Source of the DNA: Pseudanabaena sp. M53BS1SP1A06MG
GTDB taxonomy: Bacteria > Cyanobacteriota > Cyanobacteriia > Pseudanabaenales > Pseudanabaenaceae
Assembly (NCBI GenBank): GCA_020404105.1
Contig: JADBWH010000034.1
Location: 1-33,673 of the forward strand
Direction of reading: 5' to 3'
DNA: 33,673 nucleotides
Position 1 is the stretch's first letter. Each line of letters opens with the position of its first letter. Below the pieces are notes generated by a model. It saw only the letters and a list, made by a program, of their open reading frames with translations, made no database searches and had not been told where the DNA came from. Of the stretch, positions 8,469-17,300 are shown piece by piece. The position numbers were made by a program, and so were the translations under genes.

Positions 8469-8519
8469 GGCTTCGGCTGTGCTCACCCATCGGTTTATGG
8501 CTGAGCGAAGTTGAAGCCC
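8469..8519. repeat. Family E imperfect hairpin
   Basis: ggcttcggctgtgctcaccc, a short loop, then ggctgagcgaagttgaagcc. It is a decayed relative of 1625-1668 and begins about 10 bp beyond the end of the SGNH hydrolase gene (-), so it may also shape that 3' end. Confidence 0.65.
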
Positions 8520-8529
8520 AAAATTACCT

Positions 8530-9228
8530 TCACGCTTCAACAGGCTGTAATTGCATCAATGGCTGCCAGTTACGAATATCTTCTAAAAGTGCGAGATAAC
8601 CCTTTGTATTTGGGTGCAAGCCATCTGCACAGATGCGATCGCCTATCCAAACTTGCCCCCGTTCTTGCCATAGATCAAATACATCAAGGTAGGGAATCTC
8701 GCGCATTTGGCAAGCTGATTTCGTAAATTCTTTATAGCGAAATTGATCTGCGTGATTGAAATGTAAGCAATTAAGAAATGGCATTCGTGATTCATCAACG
8801 GGAACCATACCTACGAAGACTACTGGGCAGAGACTTTGCGCTTTGTCTAGTAAGTTCGCGATTTCTAGGGTGAAGCGATCATAGTCTGTAATACTTTTGC
8901 CATCAAGCTTAGCTACTCGCGCCGAGTCATTGACCCCAACTGACAAAATCATCAAATCAGGAACTTTATTTCGCAATTCACCGCGCAGCAAAAATTCTCG
9001 CTCTAAGCGTTGATTGACATGGGCGGATGTATCGCCTCTGACACCTAAATTATAAAGAACATGCCCTGCTGCTGTCCCCATCCATTGCCGTCGCAGTTGC
9101 TCAACCCAGCCTCCATTAACTGGGTCACCATAGCCGTAGATAATGCTATCACCAAAAGCAGTAATCTTTAGAGGTTTCTGACTGCGCGGAGAAATATTCG
9201 GAGTTTGCAAAAGGTTTAAGGTTGTCAT
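8530..9228 (-). CDS. SGNH/GDSL-family hydrolase (lysophospholipase/esterase-like)
   Basis: The 232-residue protein shows the SGNH blocks. Block I is FGDSIIYGYGD with nucleophile Ser28. A Gly in the LYNLGVRGDTS region is block II. LSVGVNDSARV carries the block III Asn. Block V is DGLHP with Asp202 and His205, completing the Ser-Asp-His triad. This is the TesA-like arrangement of small single-domain esterases, thioesterases and lysophospholipases. No signal peptide is evident, so it is probably cytoplasmic. The substrate cannot be told from sequence. It appears monocistronic; no clear Shine-Dalgarno precedes the ATG. Confidence 0.85.
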   Translation of the reverse strand: MTTLNLLQTPNISPRSQKPLKITAFGDSIIYGYGDPVNGGWVEQLRRQWMGTAAGHVLYNLGVRGDTSAHVNQRLEREFLLRGELRNKVPDLMILSVGVNDSARVAKLDGKSITDYDRFTLEIANLLDKAQSLCPVVFVGMVPVDESRMPFLNCLHFNHADQFRYKEFTKSACQMREIPYLDVFDLWQERGQVWIGDRICADGLHPNTKGYLALLEDIRNWQPLMQLQPVEA

Positions 9229-9280
9229 CAGAAAATGTGCTAAGGAAAAATGACTGATTAGTGATTTGACAAAACTACTT

Positions 9281-9371
9281 AGGACTTACGGATTGGTTAG
9301 ATGTGATGCAGTTAAAGCTCGAACCACATCTACTACAAACCCAACAAATTCGTTTGGTTTGCATATGTCCT
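9281..9371. repeat. Family A repeat, decayed copy
   Basis: It begins aggacttacggattggttag and ends ggtttgcatatgtcct. It is still 91 bp long, but the central palindrome is lost (gatgcagttaaagctcgaac). The conserved length with loss of symmetry indicates an old, immobile copy. Confidence 0.65.
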
Positions 9372-9392
9372 ACTACATTAAGGTTAGCGCAA

Positions 9393-9530
9393 CTAAGTAC
9401 TTTTACTTAATATTTCTTTGACTTGATCTTTATAGCCCCTAACATATTCACTTCCCAAATAAGAACCCAACAATTTAATCAGAAAATACATCAATTCAGG
9501 AAATAGCGAAGCAATTTGATACTTGATCCC
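9393..9530 (-). pseudogene. Possible remnant or tiny ORF of unknown family
   Basis: The minus strand is open for 45 codons, with an ATG at 9491 giving 32 residues (MYFLIKLLGSYLGSEYVRGY then DQVKEILSKST). The composition looks protein-like: hydrophobic helix followed by charged helix. No ribosome binding site is apparent and it is bracketed by family A and B repeats. I do not recognise the family. It may be the C-terminal stub of a lost gene or chance. Confidence 0.2.
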
Positions 9531-9572
9531 TCAATCAATAACCTGTAAATCGGAAAATTTTAACAATATAGC

Positions 9573-9661
9573 TAAGTAGCTCAACACCAGAGTTTTATTC
9601 CGCCCACTACGCGGGCGGAATAAAACTCTGTTTTTTTAGTTTACTTATGTCTAGCTACTTA
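9573..9661. repeat. Family B palindromic repeat
   Basis: Left end taagtagctcaac and right end tgtctagctactta. The core is the strong palindrome agttttattccgcc...ggcggaataaaact. A longer copy with the same core design is at 33130-33233. Confidence 0.8.
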
Positions 9662-9746
9662 TCTGTAGTGAAGTAAGATTTCTCTAACTTTTTTAAGATT
9701 GCTATACTATGGTGAAATCACAGCCAATTTTTAGAGAAAAAGGTTT

Positions 9747-12380
9747 ATGACTCGCAAATCGTGGAATAGCTGTTTAGAATTGGGCTTTTGGGACGGAGAA
9801 AGTGACAAATCGAAAAAACATAAATCTTTTCAACTTCCAGGCGCAAAGCCTCACTATAACCCTGATCGACCTGGACAGGTAGAACATATTGCCCTCGATT
9901 TAGCTCTGGATATTCCCCAACAAACCATTATAGGAACTACTAAAATCCGTCTGCGTCCTGTGCGCGATGGCATAACCGATTTGACTTTAGATGCGGTGAA
10001 TTTGCGAATCGACTCGGTGGCAATTACTGATCAAATTGAAGCTAAGCCTTATCCTGCCAAGGCTAAGAGTAAGTTTGACTATGATGGCGAATTTTTGAAA
10101 ATCTATCTTAATGAATCCACGAAGGCAAGTGTGCCAATTGAGATTGCGATCGCCTATGCCGCTGTGCAACCCCAGCGTGGTATTTACTTTGTGCAGCCCA
10201 CGGAGCATCAACCAGATAAACCCACACAGGTTTGGACTCAGGGTGAAGATGAAGACTCCCGCTATTGGTTCCCCTGCTTTGATTACCCTGGACAATTAGC
10301 AACTTCCGAAATTCGTATTTGCGTACCGAAAGAATTAAATGTCATTTCCAATGGAGAATTAATTGAAGTTAAGGAACATAAAAAAGAGAAGATATATCAC
10401 TGGTATCAAAAGGAAGTGCATCCTAGTTATTTGATGACTTTAGCGATTGGTGATTTTGTTGAAGTCAAAGATGTATGGAAAGGTAAACCCGTTACCTACT
10501 ATGTAGACAGATCTCGCACTGTCGATGAAGCAATCTTAACGATGGGCAAAACCCCACGCATGATTGAATTCTTTAGCCAGAAGTATGGCTATGATTACGC
10601 TTTTCCGAAATATGCTCAGGTTTGTGTGGCTGACTTCATCTTCGGTGGCATGGAAAATACTTCCACAACTTTATTGACTGATCGTTGTGTTTTAGATCAA
10701 AGAGCGGCATTGGATAATCGCTCTAGTGAGAGCCTTGTTGCCCATGAGTTAGCGCATCAATGGTTTGGCGATTTAGTCGTGATTAAGCATTGGTCACATG
10801 CATGGGTCAAGGAAGGTGCAGCAACCTATGCTGAGGTTCTGTGGACGGAACATGAATATGGAGCCGAAGAAGCCGCCTATTACCGACTGGGGGAAGCGAG
10901 AAATTATTTGACTGAAGATCGCGATCGCTATCGTCGTCCGATGGTAACTCATGTCTATCGCGAAGCGATCGAGCTATATGATCGCCATATCTACGAGAAG
11001 GGTGGTTGTGTGTACCACATGCTACGTACAGAACTCGGTGAAGATTTGTTCTGGAAAGCGATTCATCATTTTGTGCGGACAAATGCACATAAAACCGTGG
11101 AAACAATTGATTTATTAAGAGCGATCGAGGAAGCCACAGGGCGCAATATTCTCTTCCTCTTTGATCAATATGTTTTCCGTGGTGGACATCCTGAATACAA
11201 GGTAGGCTATAGCTGGGATGGGGATAACAATTTGGCTAAGGTCACAGTTTCCCAAACTCAGGATGAACTCTTTGACTTAAAGATTCCCATTGGTTTTGGG
11301 TTTGAAGATGCTTCCGAATCGCAAGTTTTCAAAGTGCGGGTATTTGAGAAAGAACAGGCTTTCTTTTTCCCTTTAAAGACTAAACCCAAGTATATTAGCT
11401 TCGATCAAGGGAATCACTATCTCAAACAAGTCACCCTCGAATATGGTGTTACCGAACTGAAGGCTGGATTGCAGTCTGACCCCGATCCCCTTGCACGTAT
11501 CCAAGCGGCGGAAGCATTGGCGAAAAAAGGTGGATTGGAAGCGGTGAAAGCCCTCGGTCAAGCTTTACTCGATGAACCTTTCTGGGGTGTGCGTGTGGAA
11601 ATTGCCGAAAATCTTGCCTCCATTAAGCTCGATCAAGCTTTTGAAGCATTAGCAAAGGGACTGGAAGATCCCAATGCGAAGGTGAGAAATGCAGTTCTCA
11701 GTGGTTTAGCACAGAACAAGGTACAGAAGAGTTTGGACTTGATTAAACCATTCATTAAGAAGGGAGATCCGAGCTATACAGTTGAAGCCACTGCCGCGAG
11801 ATTATCGGGTGAATTAGCCGCCGCATTGAGTCATGAACGGGAATATTCCAAAGTGGTCAAACTCTTGCAGACAATTCTCAAAGAACGCGCAGGTTGGAAT
11901 GAAGTGGTTCGTTCAGGAGCGATCGCTGGTTTAGCTAAAATCAAGGAATCCGATGCAGCACTAGAAACCATCCTCAAATATACGGAACCCGATGTACCTC
12001 AATCCTTGCGCCTAGCTTCGATTCGCGCCCTTGGAGCCATTGGTAATTCGCAAACTAAGCCCAAAACTGAGAAAATCCTCAATCGATTGCGGGTGATTTC
12101 CCAAGAGACATTTTTTTTAACGCAAATGTCAGTGGTTGCGGCTTTGGGTCAAATTGATAGCGCTGGAGCAATTGGTGTGCTGCGATCGCTCTCCGACTCG
12201 ACCCCCGATGGTCGGGTGCGACGGGCTGCTGATGAAGCCGTTCACCGTGTCCAAAAGGCGATCGGTAAGGATGCAGGCTTAAAGCAACTGCGCGAAGAAC
12301 TCGAGCAATTGCGTAAGGATAATCAATCCCTCAAGAGTCGATTGGAGTCGATCGAAGCAAAGTCTAAACCTGAGAAATAA
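9747..12380 (+). CDS. M1-family zinc aminopeptidase with C-terminal HEAT-like repeats
   Basis: The 877-residue gluzincin removes N-terminal amino acids from peptides. The M1 signatures are complete: exopeptidase motif GGMEN (300-304) and HELAH (333-337) followed by exactly 18 residues and Glu356, which is HExxHx18E with ligands His333, His337 and Glu356 and catalytic Glu334. The N-terminal beta domain (about 40-220) and catalytic domain (about 220-480) are followed not by the usual ERAP-type C-terminal domain but by HEAT-like repeats from about 570 to 835 (ARIQAAEALAKKGGLEAVKA, VRNAVLSGLAQNKV, LRLASIRALGAIGN). A short coiled coil ends the protein (LRKDNQSLKSRLESIEAK). No signal peptide, so cytoplasmic. 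A good Shine-Dalgarno (aaaaagg) precedes the ATG. Confidence 0.92.
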   Translation: MTRKSWNSCLELGFWDGESDKSKKHKSFQLPGAKPHYNPDRPGQVEHIALDLALDIPQQTIIGTTKIRLRPVRDGITDLTLDAVNLRIDSVAITDQIEAKPYPAKAKSKFDYDGEFLKIYLNESTKASVPIEIAIAYAAVQPQRGIYFVQPTEHQPDKPTQVWTQGEDEDSRYWFPCFDYPGQLATSEIRICVPKELNVISNGELIEVKEHKKEKIYHWYQKEVHPSYLMTLAIGDFVEVKDVWKGKPVTYYVDRSRTVDEAILTMGKTPRMIEFFSQKYGYDYAFPKYAQVCVADFIFGGMENTSTTLLTDRCVLDQRAALDNRSSESLVAHELAHQWFGDLVVIKHWSHAWVKEGAATYAEVLWTEHEYGAEEAAYYRLGEARNYLTEDRDRYRRPMVTHVYREAIELYDRHIYEKGGCVYHMLRTELGEDLFWKAIHHFVRTNAHKTVETIDLLRAIEEATGRNILFLFDQYVFRGGHPEYKVGYSWDGDNNLAKVTVSQTQDELFDLKIPIGFGFEDASESQVFKVRVFEKEQAFFFPLKTKPKYISFDQGNHYLKQVTLEYGVTELKAGLQSDPDPLARIQAAEALAKKGGLEAVKALGQALLDEPFWGVRVEIAENLASIKLDQAFEALAKGLEDPNAKVRNAVLSGLAQNKVQKSLDLIKPFIKKGDPSYTVEATAARLSGELAAALSHEREYSKVVKLLQTILKERAGWNEVVRSGAIAGLAKIKESDAALETILKYTEPDVPQSLRLASIRALGAIGNSQTKPKTEKILNRLRVISQETFFLTQMSVVAALGQIDSAGAIGVLRSLSDSTPDGRVRRAADEAVHRVQKAIGKDAGLKQLREELEQLRKDNQSLKSRLESIEAKSKPEK

Positions 12381-12467
12381 AGCACCCAATGGGTAGATAT
12401 GTTGCGGGCTTTGCCCGCAACATATCTACCTCAAGCCTGATAAATTCATTCGGTTTGCGTAAGTCCT
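12381..12467. repeat. Family A repeat, left end decayed
   Basis: It starts directly after the aminopeptidase stop. It keeps the central palindrome gtagatatgttgcgggc / gcccgcaacatatctac and the right end cggtttgcgtaagtcct, but the left end reads agcacccaat instead of aggacttacgca. It probably serves as the transcript's 3' hairpin. Confidence 0.7.
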
Positions 12468-12592
12468 AACAATAAATCTTTAGGACTACCCTTCACTTCT
12501 AAGGTTACTAAGTAAGAAGCCTGAAGATTCTTGTATCATAGCCTAGTTAATTGTAGTAACCAATTGATTGTAGTAATCAGCAGTAGCGATAA

Positions 12593-13282
12593 ATGCAAAA
12601 GAGAATCCCTGTTAAGCTTCCAGTTACCAATATTTTAAGCACTGCTACAAGGACTATCGCTGTTACGACGATCGCTGGCTATCAGAGATTTATCTCACCC
12701 CATAAAGGATTTTCTTGCGCCCATCGCGTACTCTATGGTTGCGAGTCTTGCTCACAATATTTTAAGCGCGTGATTGCCGAGGATGGCATTCTAGTAGCGA
12801 TCGCCAATGCCAAAGGTCGCTTTCAGGAATGCCGTGAAGCCAATGAAATCTTAAAAGCTCGTCGTACAAAATGTCAGTCAAGGCGGCGATATTATGCTAA
12901 TCGCCTAGTAGCAAATACGATGCCAATTGAATCAGGGGAACCCAATGATGAGCAAGATTCTGATATTAGTGCTGAACCTCAAGATTCTCCAAATCCTGAC
13001 CAGCCCAATATTGGTGGTTCGAGATGGGCTTCAAAAAGGCGATCGCAGGCAAAGGGGGGTGAAAGTAGCAATAACTGTGGCAATTCTAATGATTGCGCTG
13101 ATTTTGCTGATTGTATCAATGGTATAGATGTGATGGACTGTGATAGATTGAAATGCCCTGATTTAAGTTGTTCTGATCTTAATTGTGGTCATGCTGACTG
13201 TTTATCGGGAATGGATTGCAGTGGTTGTGGCGATTGTGGCAGTCTAGATTGTGGCGGTGCAGATTGTGGTAGCTGTGGTTAA
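12593..13282 (+). CDS. yidD: YidD-like membrane protein insertion efficiency factor with a Cys/Asp-rich tail
   Basis: Residues about 25-85 match the YidD/UPF0161 family: IAGYQRFISPHKGFSCAHRV and CESCSQYFKRVIAEDG parallel the classic GYQRxISP...PTCSxYxxEAI core. YidD helps membrane proteins enter through YidC/Sec. Classical YidD is only about 70-90 residues; this one is 229. After a charged linker (about 95-155) comes a roughly 70-residue tail with 14 Cys, eight of them in Asp-Cys dipeptides (NDC, ADC, MDC, GDC, LDC). The tail suggests metal binding or disulfide scaffolding and has no assigned role. The first 25 residues could form a weak amphipathic anchor. No close neighbour is co-oriented except sdhA, 66 bp downstream. 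Confidence 0.75.
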   Translation: MQKRIPVKLPVTNILSTATRTIAVTTIAGYQRFISPHKGFSCAHRVLYGCESCSQYFKRVIAEDGILVAIANAKGRFQECREANEILKARRTKCQSRRRYYANRLVANTMPIESGEPNDEQDSDISAEPQDSPNPDQPNIGGSRWASKRRSQAKGGESSNNCGNSNDCADFADCINGIDVMDCDRLKCPDLSCSDLNCGHADCLSGMDCSGCGDCGSLDCGGADCGSCG

Positions 13283-13348
13283 GGAAATAATTCTCAATCC
13301 AGATAAAAAATAGTTTTCGATTAGTTTTCGATATTTTCTAAAAATTAT

Positions 13349-15100
13349 ATGATTGATCACGATGTACTAATTATTGGTGGTGGATTAGCAGGCTCTAGAG
13401 CCGCATTGTCTGTCGCTCAAAATTATCCTAATCTAAGTGTGGGCTTGATTTCTAAGGTGCATCCGATCCGATCGCATTCCGTTGCTGCCCAAGGAGGCAT
13501 CGCCGCCTCCCTCAAAAATGTCGATAATGATGACTGGCTGACGCATGCGTTCGATACGATTAAGGGTTCCGATTATCTCGCCGATCATGATGCTGTCCAG
13601 GTTTTAACCCAATCGGCTCCTGAGGTAATTATTGATTTGGAACATTTAGGGGTTCTCTTTTCCCGTGCCGAAGATGGCAAGATTGCCCAAAGACCCTTTG
13701 GCGGACATACCTATAGTCGCGCTTGCTATGCCGCAGACAAAACGGGACACGCGATTTTACATGAATTGGTGATGAATCTGATGCGACTCGGTGGCACGAT
13801 TTACCAAGAATGGTATGTCATGGATTTAATTTATGAAGATGGCACAAATGGAACTGAAGTTAAGGGTGTAGTTGCCTATAGTTTAGAAACTTCACGCATA
13901 GAAGTATTTCGGGCTAAGGCAGTATTAATGGCAACAGGAGGCTATGGGCGCGTATTTAATACCACCTCTAATGATCTTGCCTCAACGGGGGATGGACTAT
14001 GTTTGACCGCAAATATTGGCTTGCCTCTACAGGATATGGAATTTGTGCAGTTCCATCCAACTGGTTTATATCCTGTGGGTGTGCTGATTTCGGAAGCGGT
14101 GCGTGGGGAGGGAGCTTATTTGATTAATGATTTGGGCGATCGCTTTATGGCAAATTACCCCATCAGCAAAAATCGGATGGAACTCTCACCCCGAGATATT
14201 ACATCGCGCAATATTGCTTGCGAGATTATGGAGGGTCGCGGCATCAATGGCGGTAATTATGTATATCTCGATGTGCGCCATTTAGGGAAAGAGAAAATCC
14301 TCAGTCGTATTCCCTTTGCAAGGGAGGAAGGTTTGCGCCTCGCAGGCGTGGACTGTATTGAACATCCTTTGCCCGTCCGTCCTACGGTTCATTACTCGAT
14401 GGGGGGCATTCCTACGAATATCAATTGTCAAGTACTTGGCTTAGATAGTCAGCCGATTACAGGATTTTTTGCCGCAGGGGAAACGGCTTGTGTGTCCGTC
14501 CATGGAGCAAATCGCTTGGGTGCAAATTCACTTTTAGAGTGTGTCGTTTTCGGTAAACGTGCTGGTGAAAAAATCGGCGAATATGTCAGCGATCGCTCCA
14601 TGACTAAGCTTGTGTCGCGCCCCTACCTGATCGATGCCGAGGCTAAGCTCAAAAGAATGTTAGCCAAGCAAGGTACATCTCGCATTGCCGATATTCGCCA
14701 ACAATTGCAAGATACGATGACCGAGCATTGTGGCATCTTCCGTGATGATCAACGCCTCAAAGACGGTTTACAAAAAATCCAAACTATTCGCGATCGCTAT
14801 GATCATGATTTGCTAGTTGATGATCGCAGTACGGTTTTTAATATGGAACTGATGCAAGCGATCGAATTACGCAGCTTGTTTACCGTTGGTGAAATTATTA
14901 TGTCCAGTGCTTTATCGCGCAAGGAAAGTCGTGGTGCACATTCTCGCGAAGACTATACCAGCCGTGATGATGCTAATTACCTGAAACATACTCTCGGTTA
15001 TTTAGAAAACGGTCAGGTCAAAACTAGCGATCGCCCCGTTGATATGAGCTTACAAAATATTGATCGCGATCGCTTTACCCCCCAAGAACGCAAGTATTAA
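13349..15100 (+). CDS. sdhA: Succinate dehydrogenase/fumarate reductase flavoprotein subunit
   Basis: The 583-residue FAD subunit oxidises succinate to fumarate. Seen: the Rossmann dinucleotide site DVLIIGGGLAGSRAA (5-19); RSHSVAAQGG (41-50), where His43 aligns with the histidine that binds FAD covalently in SdhA/FrdA; GGHTYSRACYAADKTGH; the substrate-region FVQFHPTGLYP and RGEGAYLIN; and HGANRLGANSLLECVVFG near residue 390. The C-terminal SRGAHSREDY (about 528-537) is the conserved capping helix and Arg region. Start at ATG 13349; the leader contains a short direct repeat (agttttcgat twice, about 13312-13332). In cyanobacteria the iron-sulfur subunit (sdhB) is usually unlinked and is not in this window. 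The enzyme would feed the thylakoid quinone pool. Confidence 0.9.
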   Translation: MIDHDVLIIGGGLAGSRAALSVAQNYPNLSVGLISKVHPIRSHSVAAQGGIAASLKNVDNDDWLTHAFDTIKGSDYLADHDAVQVLTQSAPEVIIDLEHLGVLFSRAEDGKIAQRPFGGHTYSRACYAADKTGHAILHELVMNLMRLGGTIYQEWYVMDLIYEDGTNGTEVKGVVAYSLETSRIEVFRAKAVLMATGGYGRVFNTTSNDLASTGDGLCLTANIGLPLQDMEFVQFHPTGLYPVGVLISEAVRGEGAYLINDLGDRFMANYPISKNRMELSPRDITSRNIACEIMEGRGINGGNYVYLDVRHLGKEKILSRIPFAREEGLRLAGVDCIEHPLPVRPTVHYSMGGIPTNINCQVLGLDSQPITGFFAAGETACVSVHGANRLGANSLLECVVFGKRAGEKIGEYVSDRSMTKLVSRPYLIDAEAKLKRMLAKQGTSRIADIRQQLQDTMTEHCGIFRDDQRLKDGLQKIQTIRDRYDHDLLVDDRSTVFNMELMQAIELRSLFTVGEIIMSSALSRKESRGAHSREDYTSRDDANYLKHTLGYLENGQVKTSDRPVDMSLQNIDRDRFTPQERKY

Positions 15101-15248
15101 CCTAGGATTTATAGCAATCCTAAATGGTTTACAGATGTGTATATCTTCGGGATGAGCTTCTATAAACCCAAAAATATACAAATAATTTTAGGTCTGCTAT
15201 ATACTTGAGAGGACTAAAGTTTTCTCACTTTACAAGTAAGGATTAACT

Positions 15249-16106
15249 GTGGCGATCGACGAATTTATAAAGCTGCTGAATCAAGGCGTAGATAGCTGGA
15301 ACAGATGGCGCGAAAAATATCCTGATATTCGTGGTGTTGATCTCAGTGAAATTCAGTTAGAGGATGTTGACCTTTCTGGGATTGATCTTAGTATGGTGAA
15401 TTTGCGTGGAGCAAGTCTACGGAATGTCAATCTCACCTCTGCTAATTTGCGTGGTTCCGACTTGAGTATGGCCAACCTCCGAGGTATCACTCTCAGTGGT
15501 GCAAATCTTAGCTCATCCCATCTCATCATGATTTGCCTAAGTGAAGCGAATCTCAGTAATACCAATTTAAGTGGTGCTGACTTGCGCGGAGCCAATCTTC
15601 GCCTCGCAAACCTCGATCACGCAAATTTATCAATTGCTAAGCTCAATATGTCCAGCCTAAATGGGGTCAGCATGATTGGTGCAATTATAGTTGGCGCAAA
15701 TCTTATTCGTGCCGAACTACGGGAAGCGAACCTCGGGGGAACTGATTTTAGTCGAGCTAATCTGAGCGAAGCCGATCTTTCTCACAGTAGTCTCAATGTT
15801 GCGTCCTTAGTAGGTGCAGATTTGATCGGTGCAACGCTTGTCGATACTAATCTCAGTGAGTCTAATCTTTGTCGTGCTAATTTAATTGGGGCAAATCTCT
15901 ATCGCGCTAATCTCTGTGGCTGCGATTTGTTGGGAGCAGATTTGCGCGGTACAAATTGCAGTGAGGCATATTTTATCGGAGCTGACCTCAGCCGTACGGA
16001 TCTCAATCGTGCGGAGTTTAACAATGCAAATTTGAGTAAAACTATTTTTACGGGGGCAAATACAGATACTACTGATTTCCAAGATGCAATTCTGCCCGAT
16101 GTGTAG
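15249..16106 (+). CDS. Pentapeptide-repeat protein
   Basis: The 285-residue protein has a short N-terminal helix region (1-30, FIKLLNQGVDSWNRWREKYP) followed by about 50 consecutive A(D/N)LxX pentapeptides to the C-terminus. These predict a right-handed quadrilateral beta-helix (Rfr fold). There is no transmembrane segment and no signal peptide, so cytoplasmic, and no fused enzymatic domain. Pentapeptide proteins are abundant in cyanobacteria and few have a known role; the gyrase-mimic role of Qnr/MfpA cannot be assumed. The start is GTG at 15249, supported by aagtaagga about 8 bp upstream and by a frame that begins just before the family-typical N-terminal helix. A terminator follows directly. 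Confidence 0.9.
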   Translation: MAIDEFIKLLNQGVDSWNRWREKYPDIRGVDLSEIQLEDVDLSGIDLSMVNLRGASLRNVNLTSANLRGSDLSMANLRGITLSGANLSSSHLIMICLSEANLSNTNLSGADLRGANLRLANLDHANLSIAKLNMSSLNGVSMIGAIIVGANLIRAELREANLGGTDFSRANLSEADLSHSSLNVASLVGADLIGATLVDTNLSESNLCRANLIGANLYRANLCGCDLLGADLRGTNCSEAYFIGADLSRTDLNRAEFNNANLSKTIFTGANTDTTDFQDAILPDV

Positions 16107-16114
16107 TAGCACCA

Positions 16115-16145
16115 AATTAAGAAATGGCATAGCCATTTCTTAATT
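16115..16145 (+). terminator. Intrinsic terminator after the pentapeptide gene
   Basis: aattaagaaatggc, loop ata, gccatttcttaatt, followed by ttaaaatt. It is a perfect 14-bp stem 8 bp after the stop codon, with a U-rich run that begins within its 3' arm. Confidence 0.75.
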
Positions 16146-16382
16146 TTAAAATTCTTGATGGTCTTAGTTTTTAATTCATAAAATTGATATAGGAGATCAC
16201 GATCTCATTTATCAGCTTTTCTACTGTTGCCAGAACCATACTACCTATGATTATATGTTAAGTACTGTCTCTCCAAATTTTTGTGTTGACAGTATATAGC
16301 CTTGAGTCTTAAATTACTTCTTTAAGCATTATCAAAGACATACTTAGGGACATGCAAACCTAACTTTTCAGGAATCCAATTA

Positions 16383-17198
16383 ATGATGATGAAAGCTATT
16401 GGAAAGAGTTTATTTATCGCTGGAACGATTTCATCTCTTGCTGCTGTTTTGCCTCAAGTTTCTTTCGCTATTGGTTTAACTCCTATAAATGTATCTGACT
16501 TCACACTTGACACTACAACACCTAGCGGAGTCTTTGATGACGCTGCATCTCCTACAGGACTTTTAAACACCACCCTCTTTGATACATCTGATAGAAATCA
16601 AGCTGGTCAAGATGGTTTTGGTGGTTTTAATAATTTCTTTATTACAGGTAACTTTTTGGCTGTTGGTGGTTTAGGTACTCAAACTATAGGTAGTAGTAGT
16701 AGAGGAAATAATACTAGGGTTAACTCGCAATCGTTTACTCTAAGTGCTGGTGACCTTACCCAAGATCTTTCGATTAAGTTTGACTATATTTTTGCTGGAT
16801 ATATTGGCAGGAATGCAGCAAGCAATTTTAACGTGCAGCTTTCTGATGGTAGTACCGTAGTTGACTTCATAACACCCATTACACTAACTAATACTACTCA
16901 GCCAACGAATTTAAACGGTAAGTTTCAGAACGTCTCTGAAAGAAATGTAACTGGGGTGATTTTAGCAGCAGATTTACAAGCAGCATTTTCAGGTAGTGGT
17001 AATTTATTTGTATCAATTAACGTAGATGAACCTAGTTCATCTACTACGACAAATACAGTAGCTGGATTCCAAAATATTTCTGTCCAGTCTATTCCTTTTG
17101 ACTTTGATCCTTCACTTGGTATTGGCTTACTTGGGTTAGGCTTTGGACTTAACAAGCTTAGAAAAAACTTGAAAGCAAAGAAAAATACAGAAATTTAA
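16383..17198 (+). CDS. Secreted protein with PEP-CTERM-like cyanobacterial sorting tail
   Basis: The 271-residue protein has a signal peptide (1-29: MMMKAIGKSLFIAGTISSLA, cleavage near VSFA). The body is rich in Ser, Thr, Asn and Gly with predicted beta structure and no catalytic motif. The C-terminus reads SIPFDFDPSLGIGLLGLGFG, then LNKLRKNLKAKK. A Pro-Phe-x-Phe-x-Pro motif, a short hydrophobic helix and a basic end resemble the cyanobacterial subclass of PEP-CTERM signals processed by cyanoexosortase, although the strict P-E-P triplet is absent. It is probably exported and surface- or matrix-associated. Ribosome binding site: caggaa upstream of tandem ATGs. A strong terminator follows. Confidence 0.7.
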   Translation: MMMKAIGKSLFIAGTISSLAAVLPQVSFAIGLTPINVSDFTLDTTTPSGVFDDAASPTGLLNTTLFDTSDRNQAGQDGFGGFNNFFITGNFLAVGGLGTQTIGSSSRGNNTRVNSQSFTLSAGDLTQDLSIKFDYIFAGYIGRNAASNFNVQLSDGSTVVDFITPITLTNTTQPTNLNGKFQNVSERNVTGVILAADLQAAFSGSGNLFVSINVDEPSSSTTTNTVAGFQNISVQSIPFDFDPSLGIGLLGLGFGLNKLRKNLKAKKNTEI

Positions 17199-17232
17199 TT
17201 GATTTTTGAAAAATCAATTAAAAATTTCTAAC

Positions 17233-17287
17233 AAACCAGAAGATGAGTTTTGAAGATTCTAAGAGTAATTCATCTTCTGGTTTTTTG
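17233..17287 (+). terminator. Rho-independent terminator
   Basis: aaaccagaagatga at 17233-17246 pairs with tcatcttctggttt at 17270-17283 and runs into a T-tract (ggttttttg). It ends the transcript of the secreted protein gene. Confidence 0.85.
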
Positions 17288-17300
17288 ATTTGTTCTAAGA

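Larger units (their letters stand above)
9229..9746. other. Repeat-rich spacer before the M1 aminopeptidase
   Basis: This 518-bp spacer contains a decayed family A repeat (9281-9371), a short open frame on the minus strand (9393-9530, listed separately) and a family B repeat (9573-9661). The last 85 bp are AT-rich and end with agagaaaaagg just before the ATG of the aminopeptidase, a plausible ribosome binding site. Confidence 0.6.
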
